Both the position numbers and the translations under genes were made by a program. 9,327 nucleotides of DNA. Origin: JAWLGW01 sp964569055. Its GTDB lineage: Bacteria > Planctomycetota > J058. Location: the NCBI GenBank assembly GCA_964569055.1, contig CAZMSZ010000303.1, forward strand, positions 1 to 9,327, in the 5' to 3' direction. Positions within the stretch are counted from its first letter, which is position 1, and every line of letters begins with the position of its first letter. Positions 1-6,313 of this stretch are shown here, in pieces. The notes under the pieces were generated by a model. It was not told where the DNA came from. It saw only the letters and a list, made by a program, of their open reading frames with translations, and did not search any database.

Positions 1-1220
1 TACACCAGCACCAGCGGGATCCGCACCTCGTCGGGCAGCAGCCCGCCGTGGAACCCGACCATGCGCTCCACCCCCGTCGGCTCCTCGCGGCCGGCCGGGC
101 GAGGGAACAGCACGTCGCGGTCGGGCGAGATCGCCACGAACGCGCCGAGCCGCGCCCGGGTCGCGGGCGCGAGGGGTCCGGGGCCGAACAGGGCGAGGGC
201 CTCGGCGTCCGCGGTCGGCAACAGCGCGAACGCCTCGCCCAGCCGCTCGGCGAAGGCCGCCGCGAACCGCTCGCGCGCGGGCGGGGGCAGGTGGAGCTGC
301 GGGACGCGCGGCTCGCCTGCGGGGAGCGCCTCGAGGTCGCGCGCGAGCGCCTCGTCGGCGCGGAGCACGTGGCGCCGCTCGGGCGGGACGGTGATCAGGC
401 CGTGGTCGGCGGACAGCACCAGGCGCGCGTCCTTGGCCCGCACCGCGGCGAACAGCCGGGCCAGCTCGCGCTCGAGCTCGCGCGTGTGGGCCAGCGTCTC
501 GGGCGCGTCGGGCCCGTGCTCGTGCGAGACCTTGTCGACGCTCGGCAGGTAGAGGTAGGTGAAGCTGGGCGCGGGGGCGCGCTCGAGGCGCTCGAGCGCG
601 GCGTCGATCGCCCCCTCGAGCCCGTCGTAGCCGGCGCAGGCGACCGTCCCGCGGAAGTAGCGCGAGTAGGTGCTGTCGGCGATCGGCCGCGGCTGGATCA
701 CCAGCGCGTCGCGCGTGTAGCGGGAGAGGAGCGAGGAGAGCGGGAACACCGCGGCCGTCAGCCCGTGCTCCTCGAGGGGGCGCCCGCCGTCGCGCTCGGT
801 GAACGGCAGCGCCACCGCGGTCAGGCCGTGCTCGGGGAGGCGCGTCCACCAGCCGGGCACGGCGTGCTGCGCCGGCCAGGCGCCGGTCGCCAGCGAGGTG
901 ATCGCGCTGGCGGTGGCCGAGGGAAACACCGAGCGCAGCACCTCGACGTGCGCGGCGCGCAGCGGCCCCGCGGGATCGAGTCGCTCGAGCAGGCTGACGC
1001 CCAGGCCGTCCACCAGCACGAACACGAGGTGGGCCGGGGCGCCGATCCGCGCGGCCAGCCGGCGCGCGCCGGGCGAGTCGAGGCCGAGCGCGGCGAGGTC
1101 CACCCCCGAGCAGGCCGCGAGCGCCCGGGCGAGGTCGACCGCGTTGGGCTCGGCCGGGTCGGGCCGCAGGAGCCGCCCCTCCGCGAACCAGGCGAGGAGC
1201 CGCTCCCGCGCGTCGCTCAT
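1..1220 (-). CDS. Alkaline phosphatase superfamily (type I phosphodiesterase / nucleotide pyrophosphatase-like) hydrolase, 3' end at window edge
   Basis: Reading from the ATG at 1220 gives 406 residues. The fold signature is a metal-dependent phosphate or sulfate ester hydrolase with two metal ions. Visible elements in order are VFVLVDGLG (metal-binding D71), FPSATAS (T103 at the nucleophile position), SVDKVSHEHG (D229 and H233), SADHG (D272, H273) and GFHGG (H391). This is the full metal-ligand and nucleophile set of the type I phosphodiesterase / nucleotide pyrophosphatase branch, so the enzyme should be active. I see no convincing signal peptide or membrane segment, so it is probably cytoplasmic. 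The last visible residues (RIPLVLV) lie where relatives end, and the two remaining bases read TA, which could begin Tyr or a stop, so little can be missing. A GAGGC lies just before the start. The substrate cannot be told from sequence. It is transcribed away from the DA1-like gene. Confidence 0.88.
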   Translation of the reverse strand, partial: MSDARERLLAWFAEGRLLRPDPAEPNAVDLARALAACSGVDLAALGLDSPGARRLAARIGAPAHLVFVLVDGLGVSLLERLDPAGPLRAAHVEVLRSVFPSATASAITSLATGAWPAQHAVPGWWTRLPEHGLTAVALPFTERDGGRPLEEHGLTAAVFPLSSLLSRYTRDALVIQPRPIADSTYSRYFRGTVACAGYDGLEGAIDAALERLERAPAPSFTYLYLPSVDKVSHEHGPDAPETLAHTRELERELARLFAAVRAKDARLVLSADHGLITVPPERRHVLRADEALARDLEALPAGEPRVPQLHLPPPARERFAAAFAERLGEAFALLPTADAEALALFGPGPLAPATRARLGAFVAISPDRDVLFPRPAGREEPTGVERMVGFHGGLLPDEVRIPLVLV

Positions 1221-1268
1221 GCCTCGACGGTAACCGATCGCCGCGCCGCGCGAGCGGAAGGGGTCAGG

Positions 1269-1282
1269 GGTTGGTTACAACC
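1269..1282. repeat. Small inverted repeat in the divergent intergenic spacer
   Basis: The sequence GGTTG-GTTA-CAACC forms a 5-bp stem with a 4-base loop. It sits in the 67-base spacer between the phosphatase (leftward) and the DA1-like gene (rightward), only 5 bases before the latter's ATG. A related GGTAACC occurs at 1229-1235. This could be a regulator site or chance; no clear -35/-10 pair was found in the spacer. Confidence 0.3.
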
Positions 1283-1287
1283 GGGCC

Positions 1288-2037
1288 ATGCCTCGCGGCC
1301 GCGTGTTCCCTCGCCTGTGGCTCGTGCTCCTGCTGGGCGCGCTCGGCTGCGCGAGCGCGCCCGCCGCCGCGCCGTCGGCCCGCGTGGGGCCGCCGCCCGA
1401 GGGCGCGCGCTGCCACGCCTGCGCGCACCTCGCGGACCGGCGCGGCGCGCGCCTGGCCGACGGTCGGGTGAGCTGCGCGCCGTGCTTCGAGGAGGCCGTG
1501 GTCGACCTGCGCGAGGTCGAGCGCGCCATGAGCGAGGCCGCGAGGGCGATCGCCGATCGCGCGGCGATCGACCTGTCGGCGGCCGGCGCCGAGGAGCGCG
1601 TCTCGGTGTCGCTCGAGCTGGTCGACCTGCCCGGCCTGCTGGAGTGGGCGGGCGAGGAGGCCCACCCCGACCTGCGCGCGCTGACCCGGGTCGAGGCGGC
1701 CACGGCTCACGGCGGGCGGCGGTTCACGATCGTGGTCCTGCGCGGGCTGCCGCGCCCGTACCTCGTCGGCGCGCTGGCCCACGAGCTGGTCCACGTGTGG
1801 CAGGTCCTAGAAGGCGAGGCCGCGGCCGAGGCGCCGCTGCGCGAGGGGGCCGCGCTGTGGGTCCAGCGCGAGGTGCTCCGCGCCCACGGCGGCGCGCGCT
1901 TCGTCGCCGCCCTCCAGGAGAGCCCCGACCCCGTCTACGGCGGCGGGCTGCGCCGGTTCAGCGCGCTGGTCGAGGCCGTGGGCGCGACCGAGGCCCTGCG
2001 CCGCTCGGTCCGCGGCAGCTTCCCGCCCGGCTACTGA
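1288..2037 (+). CDS. DA1-like zinc metallopeptidase, predicted lipoprotein
   Basis: The product has 249 residues. The N-terminus (RGRVFPRL, then LVLLLGALGC) looks like a lipoprotein signal, with C21 as the lipidated cysteine; the -3 residue is Ala, so the lipobox is not perfect. Next comes a four-cysteine zinc site (C42, C45, C63, C66) containing LADGR, followed by a helical region. The catalytic segment is GLPRPYLVGALAHELVHVW, with HExxH at H165, E166 and H169 and a downstream E186 in REG as third ligand. From memory of the family, plant DA1 peptidases share a CxxC...DGR..C..C element, an SLAHEMMHAW-like motif preceded by GLPR, and an EEG placed 21 residues after the first His, the same spacing as here. 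This supports a DA1-like peptidase (LIM-type zinc site plus M-type protease). No strong Shine-Dalgarno precedes the ATG. The gene converges on the TPR lipoprotein gene and overlaps its end by 7 bases. Substrate unknown; any envelope role is inferred from the signal. Confidence 0.82.
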   Translation: MPRGRVFPRLWLVLLLGALGCASAPAAAPSARVGPPPEGARCHACAHLADRRGARLADGRVSCAPCFEEAVVDLREVERAMSEAARAIADRAAIDLSAAGAEERVSVSLELVDLPGLLEWAGEEAHPDLRALTRVEAATAHGGRRFTIVVLRGLPRPYLVGALAHELVHVWQVLEGEAAAEAPLREGAALWVQREVLRAHGGARFVAALQESPDPVYGGGLRRFSALVEAVGATEALRRSVRGSFPPGY

Positions 2038-2624
2038 CGGGGCGCCTCGGCCGCCGGCGCGGTCTCGCGCGCGCCCTCCGCCTCCTCCGCGGGCGCGCGC
2101 CACTCCAGCGGCGCCTCCCACTCGGCGAGCGTCCCGCCGAGCTCGCCCAAGAACCGCTCGCGCAGGGTGGCCGCCTCGCTCAGCTCGCCGCGGGCCACGA
2201 GCAGGGCCCGCACGCCGCGCGCGGCCAGGCGGTAGTCGGGGTTGGTGCGGAAGCGGCGCGTGTCGGTGGGGAAGGTGTCGAGCACCTCGCGGAAGCAGCG
2301 CAGCGCCGCGTCGGGGTTACCGAGCAGGTCGTGCAGCACGCCCAGCTCGAGCACCGGCGTGGTCACCGTGCGCGCCGGGAGCCGCGAGATCGTCTCGCCG
2401 TACTCGTCGATCGCCAGCGCGGCGTCGCCGCGCTTGGCGTAGAGGCGGGCCAGCGCGAGGTGCGGCCAGGGGTCGCGCGAGTCGGCCGCGGCGCGGGCCA
2501 ACAGCTCCTTCTCGCTCGGCGGCGCGGCCGGCGGTGGGGACGCGCAGCCGAGGCCGAGCGCCGCGGCCGCGACGGCCAGCGCGCGGAGCGCCGCGAGAGG
2601 TCGAGCCGCGCGCCGCCGCGCCAT
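2031..2624 (-). CDS. TPR-repeat lipoprotein of unknown function
   Basis: The product has 197 residues. An arginine-rich start followed by an Ala/Leu hydrophobic stretch ends at LGLGC, making C27 the likely lipidation site. A Pro/Ala linker follows. Residues about 50-160 form tetratricopeptide-like helical pairs: DPWPHLALARLYAKRGDAA, then TPVLELGVLHDLLGNPDAAL, then a third, weaker one around YRLAARGVRALLVARGELSE. The last 25 residues are Ala/Glu-rich and probably disordered. TPRs serve as protein-binding scaffolds; no catalytic motif is visible. The ATG shares one base with the stop of the upstream TPR gene (TGATG), which implies translational coupling in one operon. The stop lies inside the end of the convergent DA1-like gene, so there is no room for a dedicated terminator between them. 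Confidence 0.8.
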   Translation of the reverse strand: MARRRAARPLAALRALAVAAAALGLGCASPPPAAPPSEKELLARAAADSRDPWPHLALARLYAKRGDAALAIDEYGETISRLPARTVTTPVLELGVLHDLLGNPDAALRCFREVLDTFPTDTRRFRTNPDYRLAARGVRALLVARGELSEAATLRERFLGELGGTLAEWEAPLEWRAPAEEAEGARETAPAAEAPRQ

Positions 2625-3394
2625 CAGATCGACTCGAGCTCCTCGAGCTGCGCGCGCGCCTCGGCCACGAGCTGGCGCTCGTCCTCGCCCTTGGGCTCGA
2701 TCGCCACGATCCGCTTGAGCAGCGGCACGGCCTCGTCGCGGTTGTCGCGCATCGAGTAGAGCGTGGCGAGGTTGTTGAGCGAGGGCAGGTGCTCGGGGTC
2801 GAGCTCGAGCACCCGGCCGTAGCAGATCTGCGCCTTGCTGAGGAACACGTGGTCGCGGGTGTAGTCGTCGTAGAACTCGGCCTTGGCGATGTTGCGGTGG
2901 GCCAGCAGGCCGTAGACCACGCCGAGGTTGAACAGGCCGTCGAGCCCTTCGGGGTGGAGGCGCACCGCATCCTCGAGGTGGCGCGCCGCCTCGTCGAGGT
3001 CGCCCCGCTCGCCGGCCGCCACGCCCTGATCGATCAGGGCCTGATAGCGCTCGAGCGCCTCGCCCGTGGGCGCGATCAGCTCCGCCTGGGGCCGCCGGCG
3101 GCCCGTGCGGATCTCCTCGACCACCTCGCCGAGGCGCCCGTGGAGGGCGACCAGCCGCTCGAGCCGCTCGGGCGACGCCTTGCGCGTGGCGAAGTCGATC
3201 GAGTGGATCGCGGCCTCGAGCGCCTCGAGGTCCTCGTCGTTCACCTCCCCGCGCGCGAGGTCGAGCGCGTCGAGGACCGACGCCTCCTCCTGGGCCGCCT
3301 CCGCCTTGGCGGCCTCCGCCGGGCCGGCCTCCTTCGCGGCGGCCTCCTGCGCGGCGCCCGCCTCGTCCTTGCCCTGCTGCTCGTCCTCGGCCAT
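2624..3394 (-). CDS. TPR-repeat protein, cytoplasmic, unknown function
   Basis: The product has 256 residues and no signal peptide. The first 40 residues are an Ala/Glu/Lys-rich, low-complexity, probably coiled or disordered segment. A helical region follows (about 41-100, with DLEALEAAIHSIDFATRKAS). Residues about 113-236 carry tetratricopeptide units: YQALIDQGVAAGERGDLDEA, then LDGLFNLGVVYGLLAHRNIA, then LPSLNNLATLYSMRDNRDEA. The canonical TPR residues (paired W/L-G-Y-A-type positions, DPEHLPSLNNLA) are clear. A strong ribosome-binding site (GAGGGGGA, 3398-3405) lies in the 10-base gap after the upstream gene and touches its stop codon. The gene is the middle of a three-gene operon with the cyclic-nucleotide-binding-domain gene upstream and the TPR lipoprotein downstream. 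It is probably an adaptor; its partner is unknown. Confidence 0.82.
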   Translation of the reverse strand: MAEDEQQGKDEAGAAQEAAAKEAGPAEAAKAEAAQEEASVLDALDLARGEVNDEDLEALEAAIHSIDFATRKASPERLERLVALHGRLGEVVEEIRTGRRRPQAELIAPTGEALERYQALIDQGVAAGERGDLDEAARHLEDAVRLHPEGLDGLFNLGVVYGLLAHRNIAKAEFYDDYTRDHVFLSKAQICYGRVLELDPEHLPSLNNLATLYSMRDNRDEAVPLLKRIVAIEPKGEDERQLVAEARAQLEELESI

Positions 3395-3404
3395 GGCTCC
3401 CCCT

Positions 3405-3866
3405 CTACACCTGTCGGTTGCGCAGCCGCAGCCGGCGGCTCAGCACGCGCGCTATGTTAAGGATCATCCCGATCTGCAGGTCGATGTCGCGCGAGAACAG
3501 CTCGTAGAGGTCGTCGCGCTTGAGCTCGAGCACGACCGTGCGCTCGCGCGCCGACACCGTGCCGCTCCAGGGCTCGAGGCCCACCAGCGAGAACTCGCCG
3601 AAGAAGTCGCCGGCGTAGCCCTCGTCGACGTAGCTCCCCTTCTCGAACACCGAGACCACCTGCTCGGCGCCCTGCGCGTCGGGCACGCGCAGCTCGACCG
3701 AGCCGCGCTCGATCACGTACAGCGCGTCGTCGAGCTCGCCGCGCCGCACGAGCGGCTCGCCCTGCCGGAACGTGCGGCTGCGCGCGATCTGCGCGATCGC
3801 CTGGAGCTGGCCGTCGCTCAGCCCCAGGAACAGCATCTTCTGGCGGAGGGAGTCGAGGTCGACCAC
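3405..3866 (-). CDS. Cyclic-nucleotide-binding-domain (CNB) protein, stand-alone
   Basis: The product has 153 residues and is essentially one CNB (CAP-effector) domain with no DNA-binding or kinase part. Recognisable elements are FRQGEPLVRRGELDDALYVI (beta-roll start), GSVELRV, and the phosphate-binding cassette at about 86-106 (GDFFGEFSLVG then EPWSGTVSA). E91 of FGE is present, but the Arg that normally contacts the cyclic phosphate is replaced (W100-S101 where PR.A is usual). True cAMP or cGMP binding is therefore doubtful, and it may be a structural or differently liganded CNB. The start is a GTG with GAGG six bases upstream; the first internal ATG (codon 11) would cut the N-terminal helix. 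It leads the operon with the two TPR genes, suggesting a signalling or scaffold complex (inference). Confidence 0.85.
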   Translation of the reverse strand: MVDLDSLRQKMLFLGLSDGQLQAIAQIARSRTFRQGEPLVRRGELDDALYVIERGSVELRVPDAQGAEQVVSVFEKGSYVDEGYAGDFFGEFSLVGLEPWSGTVSARERTVVLELKRDDLYELFSRDIDLQIGMILNIARVLSRRLRLRNRQV

Positions 3867-3917
3867 GAAGCCTCGAGAGGGCGCTCACGGCGGGCGGAGG
3901 GGCGCTCGGAGGGGCCG

Positions 3918-3947
3918 ATTCTAACGGTCGCCGGCCGGGGCCGGCAA
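3918..3947 (-). promoter_or_regulatory. Candidate sigma70-type promoter for the CNB-TPR-TPR operon
   Basis: On the minus strand a TTGCCG (3942-3947) is followed after 18 bases by TAGAAT (3918-3923), matching consensus at 4 and 5 of 6 positions. Transcription would start near 3911, leaving a leader of about 45 bases before the GTG at 3866. The palindrome at 3930-3945 fills the spacer and overlaps the edge of the -35, so it could be an operator. Prediction by eye only. Confidence 0.45.
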
Positions 3948-4043
3948 AGGAGCGCAGAAGCTAAGCATCTGGAATTCAAGAACATGCGTCCGAGCCCCCC
4001 CGGGGACCCCGCCCGGAGGCCCCGTCCGTCCTGAGGAATCGCC

Positions 4044-4071
4044 TTTAGGTGTCGGGGAAGCCAAGTAGACT
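4044..4071 (+). promoter_or_regulatory. Weak candidate promoter for the HU gene
   Basis: TTTAGG (4044-4049) and TAGACT (4066-4071) are 16 bases apart, with 3/6 and 4/6 matches to consensus. If used, transcription would start near 4078 and give a leader of about 100 bases carrying the small stem at 4079-4094. Weak support; other sigma factors may apply in this lineage. Confidence 0.25.
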
Positions 4072-4174
4072 CCCGCTTGCCTGGATGGACAGGCCTGAGA
4101 CCCGCACAACAGAGCCATTCGCCGGCGGTGACCGACGGGAGCCCCGGCCCCAGTGGGATTGGAAAGGGAAGACC

Positions 4175-4471
4175 ATGAACAAGGCTGAGCTGATCGAGTG
4201 GATCCAGAAGTCGAAGCACCTCGGTGAGGACACCACCAAGGCGGCGGCGGAGCGCGCGCTGAACGCGGTGCTCACCGGCATCGAGTCCGGGCTCAAGAAG
4301 AACGGCAGCGTGTCGCTGGTCGGCTTCGGCTCGTTCTCGGTGAAGCGGCGCGAGGGCCGCATGGGCCGCAACCCCCAGACGGGCGAGCCGCTCAAGATCA
4401 AGACCTCGAAGACCGTCACCTTCAAGGCCGGCAAGGCCCTGAAGGACGCGGTCCCCATGCCCAAGAAGTAG
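4175..4471 (+). CDS. hup: HU/IHF-family histone-like DNA-binding protein
   Basis: The product has 98 residues against about 90 for typical HU. It forms dimers that bend and compact DNA in the nucleoid. The N-terminal helices (MNKAELIEWIQ to IESGLKKNG) are the dimer core. GFGSF (50-54) begins the beta saddle, and RNPQTGEP (65-72) is the arm tip with the DNA-intercalating proline P67. TVTFKAGKALKDAV closes with the C-terminal helix, followed by the short tail PMPKK. The start is the ATG at 4175, with AGGGA five bases upstream and an N-terminus matching the family. Longer readings from 4049 add a non-family stretch and are rejected. The gene stands alone, divergent from the CNB operon and followed by a strong hairpin. 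HU and IHF subunits are hard to separate by eye; HU is favoured because no partner gene is adjacent. Confidence 0.95.
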   Translation: MNKAELIEWIQKSKHLGEDTTKAAAERALNAVLTGIESGLKKNGSVSLVGFGSFSVKRREGRMGRNPQTGEPLKIKTSKTVTFKAGKALKDAVPMPKK

Positions 4472-4494
4472 CTCGGGCAACTCGATCGCACGCG

Positions 4495-4530
4495 GGGCGC
4501 GCGGGTGCACGAAGGTGCGCCCGCGCGTCT
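4495..4530 (+). terminator. Long GC-rich hairpin downstream of HU
   Basis: CGCGCGGGTGCAC (4498-4510) pairs with GTGCGCCCGCGCG (4515-4527) across a four-base loop GAAG, giving 13 pairs with one U-G wobble; weaker pairs extend it to 4495-4530. It begins 24 bases after the HU stop. No T-run follows, so it is either a terminator of the kind lacking a U-tract or a 3'-end-protecting hairpin. Confidence 0.6.
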
Positions 4531-4706
4531 GCACGTACCGGGGATCGAGTCCAGCGACGTGCTCGGGCGGTGCATCTGCGAGCAGAACGCGCAGCTGCGC
4601 GATCCTGGCGCTTGGAGAGGGGCCTTGGTAGTCGGAGGGAGCGGAGCCCAGACAGCTTGGTGTCGGTGATTCCGCGTATGACCGGCGGTCTACGCACCGA
4701 GACGAC

Positions 4707-4946
4707 ATGTCCGCAACGACCGACGCCCAGCCGATTGCTCCAAGGGGAACGAAGCGGGCCCGCGTTCTGAAGGAGCTGCTCGGCCAGCTCCTCGAGAGCT
4801 ACCAGCGACCGGAGGACCTCCTCGGTGAGAACGGATTTTTCAAGCGGCTCACCGGTGCGTTGACCGACCGAGCACTGGACACCGAGATCGGCCACCACCT
4901 CCGCTGCCAGGAAGGGAACGAGGCGTCGGAGAGGGCAGACCAGTGA
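4707..4946 (+). pseudogene. Truncated IS256-type (mutator family) transposase, N-terminal fragment
   Basis: Seventy-nine residues remain of a family whose members are usually about 400. The segment VLKELLGQLLESYQRPEDLL followed by GENGFFKRLTGALTDRALDTEIGHHL matches the N-terminal domain of IS256-family transposases (pattern ELL..L...Y..PEDL.GE.GL...LTKAL.ERAL.AE...HL). Similarity stops at about residue 65, and the frame ends at a TGA after NEASERADQ. None of the DDE catalytic core is found downstream on the same strand, so it cannot encode an active enzyme. I could not identify terminal inverted repeats. It marks the left part of the lower-GC patch and suggests past insertion and deletion here. 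Confidence 0.75.
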
Positions 4947-5204
4947 AGCCCACACGCCTCCACTCCGCCCGTACGTGCAATGGGCACCGGACACGAATCG
5001 CGTTGGCGCCTTAGGCCGCTCGCCTTCGGGCTCCGTTGTTCTGCACTCATCGTTCACGCGCGCTGGGTGCTTCGGCTGTGCCTCCGCGGAGCGAGGGGCA
5101 GCAACCTCCACCTGCTACCTAGCAGCACACCGGCGTGGGTCCACGCCGATGGCGAGACGCTCGGCGAGTTCGTGCGTTCTGGCTCTCGCCGAAGGTCAGG
5201 TCCT
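4947..5204. other. Non-coding stretch between the transposase remnant and higA
   Basis: I see no gene, RNA or clear repeat in these 258 bases. Open frames on both strands lack family-like sequence or a ribosome-binding site. It may be decayed mobile-element DNA. I looked on the minus strand for a third gene of the higBA operon (such as a SecB-like chaperone) and found none. Confidence 0.5.
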
Positions 5205-5963
5205 TCAGCCGATGCCGTCTTCCGGTCCGCCGGACTCAGCCAATCGCGCTGCCAGTCGCTCGATGTACGTATCGATCAGGCGCTGCAGTTCGGGAAGCCC
5301 CTTCAGTTCCGGCTTGATCGAGATAACGTGGTCAGCAGAAGGACGTGAGTTAGCACACGTCAGCGCAGCAAGGTAGACAAGGTGGCGCTCCTGGCCATCC
5401 GCATGAGGTCGGCGCGCCAGCTCCTGCTCGCAGACATCGGCGATGGCTTCCCAGATCGAGATCTCCCGATGAACCCAGCCGCGAGGAGGAACGACGCCTG
5501 TGCCGTCAGGAATGGGGCTCCGGGCTCGCGCCGAAATGAATACGTCGGCGCTAACGCCGAAGTGCTCGCAGAGTCGGGCAATGTGGGCCTTGCTCAAATC
5601 CCGCTCACCGGACAGGAGGCGGCTACCGAGGGAGCGACTCTCGTCACCGAGAAGCTTGCTAAGCTCACTCGGAGACATCCCGTTCGCGTTGACCAAGTGG
5701 CGGAGAACCTCGAGCGCGGACGCGGCAGTGAACGGTGCCTCCGAGGCTTCGAACTTCTCGACAAACGTCGTGATGGCGTCGAGATACTCAGCCTGCCCGT
5801 CCGTTAGTTCCGGGCGAGTGATCAGTCTCTCGACGATCTCGAGCGTGTTCTCGTAGTCGACGGCATCCTTAATCGGCCTGGGAAAGGCAATCTGCTGGCA
5901 GAGATCCTCGTAGGAATCGGGCAGATTCCTCGAGACGCCGGTGGCGGTCTTCTTGTCACTCAT
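5205..5963 (-). CDS. higA: HigA-type antitoxin, XRE-family, with long C-terminal extension
   Basis: The product has 252 residues from the ATG at 5963. Residues 18-80 match the HigA N-terminal region (YEDLCQQIAFPRPIKDAVDY, then LTDGQAEYLDAITTFVEKFE). Residues about 84-143 form the XRE helix-turn-helix (GMSPSELSKLLGDESR, LLSGERDLSKAHIARLCEHF, GVSADVFI), where such antitoxins normally stop. Here about 109 further residues follow, including WEAIADVCEQELARR and ELKGLPELQRLIDTYIERLA, which look like real folded protein but which I do not recognise. It should neutralise HigB and repress the operon. The chosen start overlaps the higB stop by 8 bases, with AAGGA upstream; an ATG at 5996 would add 11 non-family residues. 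G+C is clearly lower than in flanking genes. Confidence 0.88.
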   Translation of the reverse strand: MSDKKTATGVSRNLPDSYEDLCQQIAFPRPIKDAVDYENTLEIVERLITRPELTDGQAEYLDAITTFVEKFEASEAPFTAASALEVLRHLVNANGMSPSELSKLLGDESRSLGSRLLSGERDLSKAHIARLCEHFGVSADVFISARARSPIPDGTGVVPPRGWVHREISIWEAIADVCEQELARRPHADGQERHLVYLAALTCANSRPSADHVISIKPELKGLPELQRLIDTYIERLAARLAESGGPEDGIG

Positions 5964-6282
5964 GGTCCAGCCTATCCTTCCACCCTCCGGCGTCATACTC
6001 GGCGTGAGTCAGGAACTCTTTGATGTAGACGATGCTCTCTGCCGGAGTTGGTATGTATCTGATGTAAGTCAGCAGTCGGAACCCGTCTCCAATGTTGAAG
6101 ATGCTGATCTCGTTCCCCTTCGGCAGAACCACACGATCTGCGCTGTTGTACGTCTTTCGGACATCCTGCCATGATCTCCACTGAGCGTACCGAACGATCG
6201 TCTCCCAACCGCGCAATGCGGCCGCTTGGCTCGCGTGTTGCCTTGCGAATTCCCTCAGTGCTGGTCGTGCGACGATCCTCAC
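5956..6282 (-). CDS. higB: HigB-type mRNA interferase toxin (RelE-like fold)
   Basis: The product has 108 residues. Family hallmarks are the N-terminal RIVARPALREFARQH, YAQWRSWQDVRKTY, the segment IFNIGDGFRLLTYIRY, and the C-terminal LTHAEYD (91-97). This is the HigB_toxin group, whose members cleave mRNA at the ribosome. I chose the GTG at 6282. It yields MRIVARPALREF, as in the family, and has a G-rich stretch (AGCGGGGGG) about five bases upstream. The longer TTG reading from 6303 would place the start inside the -10 box of the promoter. The toxin gene precedes the antitoxin gene, the usual order for higBA, and the two overlap by 8 bases. Local base composition is near 50% G+C (30 of 60 bases at 6001-6060), unlike the flanks, suggesting horizontal acquisition. 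Confidence 0.9.
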   Translation of the reverse strand: MRIVARPALREFARQHASQAAALRGWETIVRYAQWRSWQDVRKTYNSADRVVLPKGNEISIFNIGDGFRLLTYIRYIPTPAESIVYIKEFLTHAEYDAGGWKDRLDHE

Positions 6283-6294
6283 GCAGCCCCCCGC

Positions 6295-6313
6295 TGCTGA
6301 CAATATGTCAGCA
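6295..6313. promoter_or_regulatory. Perfect palindrome, probable HigA operator
   Basis: TGCTGACA-ATA-TGTCAGCA is a perfect inverted repeat with 8-bp arms and a 3-base centre. It covers the whole -10 box of the higBA promoter and the likely upstream edge of the start site, and lies just upstream of higB. This is the layout expected for autorepression by an XRE-type antitoxin dimer. A single GACAAT half-site also occurs at 6345-6350. Confidence 0.75.

Larger units (their letters stand above)
3867..4174. other. Divergent intergenic region between the CNB operon and HU, no gene seen
   Basis: These 308 bases hold the upstream regions of two divergent transcription units. I see no credible coding sequence; frames open here are antisense or out-of-frame extensions of the neighbours. 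There is a GC-rich palindrome at 3930-3945 (GCCGGCC-GG-GGCCGGC), an AT-richer patch at about 3957-3985, and a small stem at 4079-4094 (GCCTG-GATGGA-CAGGC) in the probable HU leader. Candidate promoters are listed separately. Confidence 0.6.

Noticed and set aside
48..2759. Very long plus-strand open frame (903 codons)
   Set aside because: It runs antisense across the phosphatase gene and out of frame through the DA1-like gene and both TPR genes. Its protein is Arg/Ala/Gly-rich with no family features. High G+C makes such frames common.
4049..4174. N-terminal extension of HU from 4049
   Set aside because: The 42 added residues do not match HU proteins, and the ATG at 4175 has both the family N-terminus and a Shine-Dalgarno.
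4531..4640. Possible transposase accessory fragment (frame reading CICEQNAQLRD)
   Set aside because: The coiled-coil-like similarity is only about ten residues long with no start or further match, too short to call.
4975..5204. Integron attC-like site or third gene of a toxin-antitoxin-chaperone operon
   Set aside because: I looked for paired core sites (GTTRRRY / RYYYAAC) and for a SecB-like frame after higA. Neither is convincing, and partial GTTGG matches do not fit the core consensus.
5382..5856. Plus-strand open frames across higA
   Set aside because: They are antisense to a clearly recognisable HigA and have no ribosome-binding site or family-like sequence.
6283..6303. TTG start for higB at 6303
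   Set aside because: It would lie within the -10 box and palindrome and adds seven residues (MSAAGGC) not seen in the family; the GTG at 6282 restores the typical N-terminus.
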